Positions 6,346 to 12,128 of a DNA stretch of 12,128 nt are shown in pieces. The stretch is from Flavobacteriales bacterium UBA5422 (GTDB taxonomy: Bacteria > Bacteroidota > Bacteroidia > Flavobacteriales_D > Crocinitomicaceae), in contig DHNG01000044.1 of assembly GCA_002409405.1 (NCBI GenBank), positions 104,696 to 116,823 on the forward strand. Direction: 5' to 3'. The notes beneath the pieces were generated by a model that saw only the letters and a program-made list of their open reading frames with translations, made no database searches and had not been told where the DNA came from. Each line of letters begins with the position of its first letter. Position 1 is the stretch's first letter. Both the position numbers and the translations under genes were made by a program.

Positions 6346-8291
6346 TGAGAGAAGATTGGATAGAGTGTGCTTTTGAGGATATCATCAAATATTCAAAAGG
6401 TAAAAAACCAAAGAATTTAACAAAGGTTAAATCAGACGGATTTTTACCCTATATAAATATTAAAGCATTCGAGAAAAATATAATAGAAGAATATTCTAAT
6501 GATTTGAATGTTAATCTTTGCAAAGATGGTGATTTAGTTATGGTTTGGGACGGTGCAAGAGCCGGATATTCTGGCATTGCCCAAAAGGGAATTGTAGGCT
6601 CTACTTTAATGAAAATAGAGCCTACTAATGATAAATATATAAGTAAAAAATTTATTTTCTATTTTTTAAAGTCACTTTTCAAATTTTTAAATACAAATAC
6701 CAAAGGTGTTGGTATCCCTCACGTAGAGCCTAACAATTTATGGAAAAAAGAATTTCAACTGCCCCCCACTCCTGAACAACGTGCTATTGTCAAAAAAATG
6801 GAGCAGCTATTTTCTGCTTTAGATGCCAGTATTGCAGATTTGAAAAAAGCACAGGGACAATTAAAAATTTATCGACAAGCCGTTTTAAAAAAGGCGTTTG
6901 AAGGGACCTTTTCTTGGATTGAATTAGACAATTTAATAATTAAAATAGAGGCAGGGAAAAGTTTCCGTTGTAAAGAAGTTCCTCCAAATATAGATGAAAT
7001 CGGAGTGCTCAAAGTCAGTTCTGTTACATGGGGAGAATTTAATGAAACCGAATCAAAAACTGTAGTAGATTCTTCTAAGATAAATGAAAATTACTTTGTC
7101 AGAAAAGGCGACTTTTTATTAAGTAGAGCAAATACTATTGACTTGGTTGGAAATGCTGTTATTGTGAAAAAAATATCGAAAACTTTGATGTTAAGTGATA
7201 AAACATTAAGGTTAGTCTTGAAGAGCAGTCTTGATAAGAATTTTTTACTTTATTTTTTGCGTACTAATGATGGTAGAAATCAAGTAATGAAGTTATCAAC
7301 TGGTAATCAGGAGTCGATGAGAAATATTTCTCAAAACAGCATTAGAAAAATTATATTACCCCTTCCCTCTACTGAAGAACAAAACCAAATCGTCAAAGAA
7401 ATCGAATCCCGTTTATCTGTTTGCGATGCTGTAGAACAGCAGATCAAAACCAGTTTGGATAAAGCCGAAGCCTTACGACAAAGTATCTTGAAAAAAGCCT
7501 TTGCCGGAGCGTTGTTGACACAGGTAGAACTGGAAGCTTGCCGAAAAGAACCGGATTATGAGCCGGCTTCGGTGCTGTTAGAAAAGATAAAGGCAGAAAA
7601 ACAAAACGATAAAAAAAAGACAGAGAAAGAAAAAGCTATTATTCCGGCCAAACCCGCAGTCGCGGCACCAGGAAAAATATCTACCGATATTCAGGCAGGT
7701 TTGATCGCTAAGGTAATCCGACTTCATGAAGACAATCCTAAACATCATAAATTATTGACACACATCAAATGTGAAAAGCTTTCTCATCTGGTGGAATACC
7801 ACCTGCAAATCCCTTTGGGCAGACAGCCCGTGAAAGATGCGGCAGGTCCGGATGATTATAAGCGTTTGAAAGCAGTGGAACACCGGGCAAAGATGGCGGG
7901 TTATTTTTCCGTACAGAAAAATAAAATCGGATATACGTATGTTTCGGGCAAAGGAATCGGAAAAGCAATTACACAATTCGAAAAGAATCTGTCAGAAGAG
8001 CAGAAGCAACAAGTTGACCAATTACTTCATTTATTCCTCACATTCGATCTGGAACAAGCCGAAATTGTAGCCACGGTATATGCAGCCTGGAATAATTTGC
8101 TAATTTTAGGAAAGAACAAACCTAAAAATCAGGAAATTGTACAGGAAGCACGCTACAATTGGTCAGACCGAAAACTGGGATTGGAAGAGCATCGTTTTTA
8201 CAAAGCCATCGAATGGATGCAAAAAGACACCGTCAATCTTGTACCAACCGGATATGGAACACTTGTAGATTTCCCCAAAAAGAAAAAATAA
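6345..8291 (+). CDS. hsdS: Type I restriction-modification specificity subunit HsdS with long C-terminal extension
   Basis: This 648-residue subunit recognises the bipartite DNA target. Target-recognition domain 1 spans about 1-140. A conserved helix follows (about 141-190, PPTPEQRAIVKKMEQLF and VLKKAFEGTFS). Target-recognition domain 2 spans about 191-340, and a second related helix about 341-392 (LPSTEEQNQIVKEIE and SILKKAFAGALL). These two helices set the spacer length and bind HsdM. The classical protein would end near residue 415 (EPASVLLEKIKAEK). Here a Lys/Glu-rich then Pro/Ala-rich linker (about 416-443) leads to about 200 further residues with motifs KCEKLSHLVEYHLQIPLGRQ, VKDAAGPDDYKRLKAVEHRA and YNWSDRKLGLEEHRFYKAIE. 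I recall similar tails on some other HsdS proteins but know no function for them. The stretches encoding the two recognition domains look more AT-rich than the helices and tail, as expected for exchanged specificity domains. The start overlaps the hsdR stop. Confidence 0.95.
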   Translation: MREDWIECAFEDIIKYSKGKKPKNLTKVKSDGFLPYINIKAFEKNIIEEYSNDLNVNLCKDGDLVMVWDGARAGYSGIAQKGIVGSTLMKIEPTNDKYISKKFIFYFLKSLFKFLNTNTKGVGIPHVEPNNLWKKEFQLPPTPEQRAIVKKMEQLFSALDASIADLKKAQGQLKIYRQAVLKKAFEGTFSWIELDNLIIKIEAGKSFRCKEVPPNIDEIGVLKVSSVTWGEFNETESKTVVDSSKINENYFVRKGDFLLSRANTIDLVGNAVIVKKISKTLMLSDKTLRLVLKSSLDKNFLLYFLRTNDGRNQVMKLSTGNQESMRNISQNSIRKIILPLPSTEEQNQIVKEIESRLSVCDAVEQQIKTSLDKAEALRQSILKKAFAGALLTQVELEACRKEPDYEPASVLLEKIKAEKQNDKKKTEKEKAIIPAKPAVAAPGKISTDIQAGLIAKVIRLHEDNPKHHKLLTHIKCEKLSHLVEYHLQIPLGRQPVKDAAGPDDYKRLKAVEHRAKMAGYFSVQKNKIGYTYVSGKGIGKAITQFEKNLSEEQKQQVDQLLHLFLTFDLEQAEIVATVYAAWNNLLILGKNKPKNQEIVQEARYNWSDRKLGLEEHRFYKAIEWMQKDTVNLVPTGYGTLVDFPKKKK

Positions 8292-8295
8292 GCCT

Positions 8296-8874
8296 ATGCC
8301 TGATGAGAATAAAATAAAAGTGATGTTATCTTCTTCCGTTTATGGGAATGAACATGTAATTGAGCAAATTTTCTCGGTACTTGATGGATATGGATATAAG
8401 GTTCTTTGCTCACATAAAGGAACTATCTATAACATACCTGGAGCATCCCCAGAGGGATCTTGTCTTGCTGCCGTTGAAGAATGTGATTTTTTCTTTGGGA
8501 TAATTTTTCCTTATTATGGAACTTCAGGAATTACCCATCAAGAAATCAAAAAAGCTGTTGAATTAAATAAACCTCGAGGATTTTTAGCTCATAGTAATGT
8601 AGCTTTTGCTCGTACTTTATTGAAGGATTTTATGTTTGATAAAGAGGGCAATAGAACAGACTTTGATTTGAAAAAAAAGACCACGGTTATGGATACATTG
8701 AAGGTTATTGACATGTACAATGACGCAATTGGCGATGGTAAACCTTTATCCGGCAGGCTTTGGACGCATCATTATAATAAATATGAAATTGATGGGGCAG
8801 ATTTTGTCCACTCTCAATTTGGTGATCCACAAAGACTTGCAAGCGATTTGAAAAATTTAAAAGATGGAAAATAA
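8296..8874 (+). CDS. DUF4062-like protein inside the type I R-M operon
   Basis: This encodes 192 residues with no signal peptide or membrane segment, so it is probably cytosolic. The N-terminal part fits the DUF4062 pattern: a first strand KVMLSSSVYGNE (residues 8-19), a helix then GYGYKVL, then AAVEECDFFFGIIFPYYGTS (58-77) and THQEIKKAVELNKP (80-93), where Glu83 sits at the conserved 'T-x-x-E' position. DUF4062 domains have a Rossmann/TIR-like fold and often occur at the N-terminus of STAND-type or other conflict-related proteins. Here the domain stands almost alone, with about 80 residues behind it that I do not recognise. The gene begins 4 bases after the hsdS stop, and its last 11 bases overlap the next gene, so it is co-translated with both. 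Its coding DNA looks AT-rich compared with hsdR. A role as an effector or signal partner of the downstream AlbA_2 protein is inference only. Confidence 0.75.
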   Translation: MPDENKIKVMLSSSVYGNEHVIEQIFSVLDGYGYKVLCSHKGTIYNIPGASPEGSCLAAVEECDFFFGIIFPYYGTSGITHQEIKKAVELNKPRGFLAHSNVAFARTLLKDFMFDKEGNRTDFDLKKKTTVMDTLKVIDMYNDAIGDGKPLSGRLWTHHYNKYEIDGADFVHSQFGDPQRLASDLKNLKDGK

Positions 8875-10366
8875 CAGTTCAAAATTCAAAAACCTGATTG
8901 CGAAGGGCGAGAACGAAGAATTAGCTTTTCTTCCGTCCTTTGATTTGGAAAAAATTGCACAAACAATCTGCGGCCTTTTGAATGGAAAAGGTGGACGATT
9001 AGTTATAGGGATTGATCAAAACAAAAACTTGGTTAGTATTCCGAATGATGTTTCGGTAGAAGAAGTAGAGCAGTATCTGGTACAACATATTGTCCCGGAA
9101 ACACCTTTCGATGCAAATATAGAAACCTATAATGGAAAACGTTTTATGATTGTCCGTGTCTGGGAAGGATCTAAACAACCCTATATTTTTGAAGGAACCA
9201 TTTACTTCCGAAGAGGTATTCATACTCAAAAAGCAACCTCTGAAGAAATTGCATCCTTAATCCATACCCGACAACAAAATGAATTGCATTGGGAACGTCA
9301 AGTATCCTTTGGCGTAGAATGGGAAGATCTTGATCAAAAGCTGATCCGTAGAATTATGCTGACATCACAAAAGAATCGTCGCAGCAATTATGAAGGAGAA
9401 GATGTATTGGAATTTTTGAATCATTACGGATTATTTAATAATGGCTCTTTTACCAATGCCTGCGTGATATTGTTTGCCAAAAATCCTATTCGTTTTCTAC
9501 CACAGGCTCGGGTACGACTTACGGAATATGCCGAAAGTAAGACTGATAAATCACTGATTCGTGATGAAGTATTGGAAGGAAACCTGTTCTCTATACGCGA
9601 ACGCTTAGAACAATACGTTCAGAATTTAGGCACAAAAAGCATTTTCGATGAAAAGCATTGGCAGCGGATGGACTTTGCGTATCCTGAAAAAGCATTGCAG
9701 GAAGGAATTATCAATGCTTTAATACATCGGGACTATAGCCGTTTTAACAGTCAAATGACACTTTCGGTTTATCCAGATAAATTGACCATTGCCAATAGCG
9801 GAAATCTACCGGATGACATTAACATTAAAGATCTTAAGACCAATCACCGTTCTTTTCCTGTAAATCCGGACATTGCTCATATGGTATTTTTGATAGGATA
9901 TATTGACAAGTTAGGGCGTGGAACATTAAAGATTTTAGAAGAATGTAAAGAAGCTGGTCTTCCAGAACCAGGTTGGAAACAAAGTAAAAGAGAAGTCATA
10001 CTTACTTTTCGTGGTCTTAAAACAGATGTATCCAAAGCCACTGCTCTGCTTGACAATGATGCAATAAAAAGACTTAGTGATGCAGTAAGTGATGCAATAA
10101 GTGATGCAGTAAGTGATGCAGTAAGTGATGCAGTAAGTGATGCAGTAAAGAGTAGACTTATATTAGTAATAAAACTACTTTATATAGAAGGACCTCTAAC
10201 GCTTAAAGCATTGATGGATAGCCTGAATGTATCAAGAGCTACTATACAAAGGGATCTTTTATTATTAAACTCGCATCATTTACTACAACGAATAGGCTCT
10301 GATAAATATAGAGAATATGAAATAAATGATGCACTAAAACAAAAATTTGATGCACTAAAGAATTAA
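8864..10366 (+). CDS. AlbA_2 (Schlafen-like) protein with HATPase-like domain, SDAV repeat and C-terminal winged helix
   Basis: This encodes 500 residues. Residues about 10-135 match the AlbA_2/Schlafen-like domain (GENEELAF, ICGLLNGKGGRLVIGID, IYFRRGIHTQKATSEEIASL). Residues about 270-385 match the RecG-like/HATPase_c_4 region, with ALQEGIINALIHRDY (Asn284, HRDY), ANSGNLP (310-316) and DKLGRGTLKIL (348-358). A run of six Ser-Asp-Ala-Val/Ile units (405-428) separates this from a C-terminal winged helix-turn-helix (about 430-490, LTLKALMDSLNVSRATIQRD). Proteins of this architecture are usually annotated as putative transcriptional regulators or 'ATP-dependent DNA helicase RecG-like', but they lack helicase motifs. 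Schlafen-type AlbA_2 domains can be nucleases or nucleic-acid binders, and activity here is untested. The gene overlaps the DUF4062-like gene by 11 bases and sits just before hsdM, so regulation of the operon or an accessory defence role are both plausible. The final residues repeat Asp-Ala-Leu-Lys. Confidence 0.88.
   Translation: MENNSSKFKNLIAKGENEELAFLPSFDLEKIAQTICGLLNGKGGRLVIGIDQNKNLVSIPNDVSVEEVEQYLVQHIVPETPFDANIETYNGKRFMIVRVWEGSKQPYIFEGTIYFRRGIHTQKATSEEIASLIHTRQQNELHWERQVSFGVEWEDLDQKLIRRIMLTSQKNRRSNYEGEDVLEFLNHYGLFNNGSFTNACVILFAKNPIRFLPQARVRLTEYAESKTDKSLIRDEVLEGNLFSIRERLEQYVQNLGTKSIFDEKHWQRMDFAYPEKALQEGIINALIHRDYSRFNSQMTLSVYPDKLTIANSGNLPDDINIKDLKTNHRSFPVNPDIAHMVFLIGYIDKLGRGTLKILEECKEAGLPEPGWKQSKREVILTFRGLKTDVSKATALLDNDAIKRLSDAVSDAISDAVSDAVSDAVSDAVKSRLILVIKLLYIEGPLTLKALMDSLNVSRATIQRDLLLLNSHHLLQRIGSDKYREYEINDALKQKFDALKN
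10076..10147 (+). repeat. Six tandem 12-bp repeats (AGTGATGCAGTA) in coding sequence
   Basis: Units lie at 10076, 10088, 10100, 10112, 10124 and 10136, each AGTGATGCAGTA except the second, which is AGTGATGCAATA. Each encodes Ser-Asp-Ala-Val (Ile in the second). A degenerate unit, AATGATGCAATA, lies in frame at 10055-10066. Because the unit is a multiple of three, gain or loss of copies would lengthen or shorten the linker between the HATPase-like domain and the winged helix without a frameshift. Confidence 0.97.
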
Positions 10367-10412
10367 TGCACCAAACTTGTGATGCGCTAAAGAAATGAAA
10401 TGGTATACTAAA
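10328..10412 (+). repeat. Degenerate GATGCACTAAA motif repeated across the gene end and hsdM leader
   Basis: Copies of an 11-base motif occur at 10328-10338 and 10349-10359 (both GATGCACTAAA, inside the coding end), 10365-10375 (AATGCACCAAA, across the stop codon), 10381-10391 (GATGCGCTAAA) and 10402-10412 (GGTATACTAAA). Spacings are 21, 16, 16 and 21 bases. The later copies are out of frame with the first two. They share the GATGCA core with the 12-bp tandem repeat upstream. They fill most of the 72-base gap before hsdM and could be the remains of an expanded coding repeat or a regulatory array. Confidence 0.65.
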
Positions 10413-10438
10413 GCATTGGCTAATAATATAAAAAGAGA

Positions 10439-11953
10439 ATGACAGAAGCTACAATAATATCAAAAATATGGAATCTTGCCAATGTGATGCGTGATGACGG
10501 AGTAGGTTATGGTGATTACCTGGAACAAATAACCTATCTCTTATTTCTGAAAATGGTGGAAGAATTGAATAAGCCACCCTATGATAAGAAGATTCAATTG
10601 CCATTTATCAAAGATGTAGATGGAAATGAATTAAAAGACGGAGAACGCTGTACCTGGGAAAATCTTCGCTCAAAGAATGGGGCGGCATTAGAAAACTTCT
10701 ATGCCCAATTGTTACGAACACTGTCTACTGAAAAGGGGATGCTGGGACAGATCTTTACCAAAAGTCAGAACAAAGTCCAGGACCCGGCAAAATTATTAAA
10801 GATTATTGCACTCATAGATAAAGAAAATTGGGCATTGATGGGTGCTGATATCAAAGGTAAGATATATGAAGGTTTATTAGAAAAGAATGCAGAAGACACC
10901 AAGTCTGGTGCGGGGCAATATTTCACACCTCGTGCCTTAATACGTACAATGGTAAAATGTGTACAACCTCAACCGATGAAAACCATCGTAGATCCGGCCT
11001 GCGGATCTGGCGGTTTCTTTCTGGCCGCCTATGATTATATTACAGAACATAATAAGCTGGATAAAGAAGAGAAAAAGTTTTTAAAAGACAAAACTTTTCA
11101 TGGCAACGAAATTGTTGCCAATACCCGTCGGATGTGCTTGATGAACCTGTACCTGCATGGTATAGGAGAAATAGATGGAGAACCATTGATCAAGTCAAGT
11201 GATGCGCTCATCGCACCGGATCATAACACACACGATTATGTCCTGGCTAATCCGCCATTTGGCAAAAAAAGCTCCTATATAGTTACTAATGATGAAGGAG
11301 AAGCAGAAAAGGATGATCTGAGCTATAACCGTCAGGATTTTTGGGAAACAACATCCAACAAACAATTAAATTTCCTTCAACACATCAAAACATTGTTGAA
11401 AATAGATGGCGAAGCAGCAGTAGTATTACCGGATAATATCTTATTTGAAGGAGGAGCAGGTGAAGAGGTTCGGAAACAACTGCTGAAAACAACAGAACTA
11501 CATACCATACTGCGTCTGCCAACCGGTATATTCTATGCTAATGGAGTAAAGGCCAACGTATTGTTCTTTACCAATAAAAAAGGAGGAAAAGAAGCTTCAA
11601 CAAAAGAAGTGTGGATATATGACTACCGTACCAACGTGCATCATACACTGAAAAAGAAACCGATGACCGAGGCGGATCTGGAAGATTTTGTGTATTGTTA
11701 TAATACCAACAACATTTATAAGCGTGAAGCAACGTGGAGTGAAGAAAATCCCGATGGAAGATGGCGTAAATTCACATATGAGGAAATAGTTGCAAGAGAC
11801 AAAACTTCTCTGGATATCTTCTGGATCAAAGATGAAAGCCTTACTGACCTGGAAAATCTGCCCGATCCGGATATTCTGGCTTCAGAAATCATCGATAATA
11901 TAGAATCGGCTTTGGCCAGCTTGAAAGAATTGTCTAATGAACTGGAAAAGTAG
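10439..11953 (+). CDS. hsdM: Type I restriction-modification system DNA methyltransferase, HsdM subunit
   Basis: This 504-residue subunit should transfer a methyl group from S-adenosylmethionine to adenine N6 in the site read by HsdS, protecting host DNA, and is also part of the restriction complex. The N-terminal HsdM helical domain (about 3-130) begins IISKIWNLANVMRDDGVGYGDYLEQITYLLFLKM as expected, read here as two adjoining segments (7-26, 27-40). The catalytic domain has GAGQYFTPRALI (157-168), motif I DPACGSGG (185-192), the NE pair in FHGNEIVANTRR (220-231) and motif IV NPPF (271-274), the N6-adenine signature. Length is normal and no motif is missing. The start at 10439 follows an A-rich AAAAAGAGA stretch that may aid initiation. 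The gene is 72 bases after the AlbA_2-type gene, so it is probably in the same transcript, though its own promoter in that gap is possible. Confidence 0.97.
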   Translation: MTEATIISKIWNLANVMRDDGVGYGDYLEQITYLLFLKMVEELNKPPYDKKIQLPFIKDVDGNELKDGERCTWENLRSKNGAALENFYAQLLRTLSTEKGMLGQIFTKSQNKVQDPAKLLKIIALIDKENWALMGADIKGKIYEGLLEKNAEDTKSGAGQYFTPRALIRTMVKCVQPQPMKTIVDPACGSGGFFLAAYDYITEHNKLDKEEKKFLKDKTFHGNEIVANTRRMCLMNLYLHGIGEIDGEPLIKSSDALIAPDHNTHDYVLANPPFGKKSSYIVTNDEGEAEKDDLSYNRQDFWETTSNKQLNFLQHIKTLLKIDGEAAVVLPDNILFEGGAGEEVRKQLLKTTELHTILRLPTGIFYANGVKANVLFFTNKKGGKEASTKEVWIYDYRTNVHHTLKKKPMTEADLEDFVYCYNTNNIYKREATWSEENPDGRWRKFTYEEIVARDKTSLDIFWIKDESLTDLENLPDPDILASEIIDNIESALASLKELSNELEK

Positions 11954-11994
11954 ATAGCTCAACTTTTTCGCTATTCATAAAAAATAAAACAACC

Positions 11995-12128
11995 ATGAAG
12001 CTATTTTTCGGAAAAATAAAACCAACGCCAGATAACAAACAAATCAAAGAGGCCTATTATGAAACACTGAGTCCGATGAAATTGGGAGAAGTGGAAGTGG
12101 GTGATTATGCATTTATTATATCCGGAAA
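11995..12128 (+). CDS. Unrecognised protein, N-terminal 44 residues (cut by window edge)
   Basis: An ATG at 11995, 41 bases after the hsdM stop, opens a frame that runs to the window end: MKLFFGKIKPTPDNK, then QIKEAYYETLSPMK and LGEVEVGDYAFIISG. There is no signal peptide. The codon use and the polar, plausible protein sequence suggest a real gene in the same direction as the hsd cluster, possibly its last member. I do not recognise the family from this much sequence. Confidence 0.6.
   Translation, partial: MKLFFGKIKPTPDNKQIKEAYYETLSPMKLGEVEVGDYAFIISG

Noticed and set aside
6345..8291. Phase-variable hsdS inversion system
   Set aside because: I see no second or partial hsdS, no recombinase gene and no long inverted repeats in the window that would allow switching of recognition domains.
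10076..10147. Regular repeats that might suggest a CRISPR array or an iteron-type origin
   Set aside because: The units are 12 bp, directly abutting without spacers, and lie in frame within a clear protein-coding gene.
8864..10366. A true RecG helicase
   Set aside because: There are no helicase Walker A or DEAD-like motifs. Names of this kind come from the shared C-terminal HATPase_c_4-type domain, not from helicase activity.
11954..11974. Small inverted repeat (ATAGC/GCTAT) with a T-run after hsdM as a terminator
   Set aside because: The arms are only 5 bp, and the T-run lies in the loop rather than after the stem, so it does not look like an intrinsic terminator.

Overview
The window looks like chromosomal DNA from a member of the Bacteroidota. 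Three things point there: an outer-membrane receptor N-terminus with a carboxypeptidase-regulatory-like domain leading into a plug, a DUF5694-type secreted protein, and AT-rich start regions without clear Shine-Dalgarno sequences. I cannot place it below phylum. The window is densely coded, with no gene-free stretch longer than about 110 bases.

The left part (1-3427) looks like ordinary host genes. On the minus strand are the N-terminal 214 residues of a TonB-dependent-receptor-like outer-membrane protein (its 3' part lies outside the window) and a secreted DUF5694 protein. Between these two is a small intergenic repeat and stem-loop. Divergent from them is a LytS-type sensor kinase and LytTR response regulator pair with a 4-base ATGA overlap. 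The 105-base divergent promoter region holds a perfect 15-bp direct repeat with a 21-bp period, the geometry expected of a LytTR-family binding site.

The right part (3526-12128) is one co-directional cluster built around a complete type I restriction-modification system of the EcoAI/EcoEI-like kind. The order is hsdR, hsdS, a DUF4062-like gene, an AlbA_2/Schlafen-like ATPase-fold gene, hsdM, then the start of an unrecognised gene cut by the window edge. The first four genes overlap or nearly touch (1-base overlap, 4-base gap, 11-base overlap). HsdM and HsdS should form the methyltransferase that sets sequence specificity and self-protection. HsdR adds the translocase and nuclease that attack unmodified DNA. 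The two inserted genes are not standard hsd subunits and are the most likely place for an accessory defence or control function.

Unusual points are the long C-terminal extension of HsdS, an in-frame 12-bp tandem repeat in the AlbA_2 gene that encodes six Ser-Asp-Ala-Val/Ile units, and decayed copies of a related DNA motif that run past that gene's stop codon into the hsdM leader.
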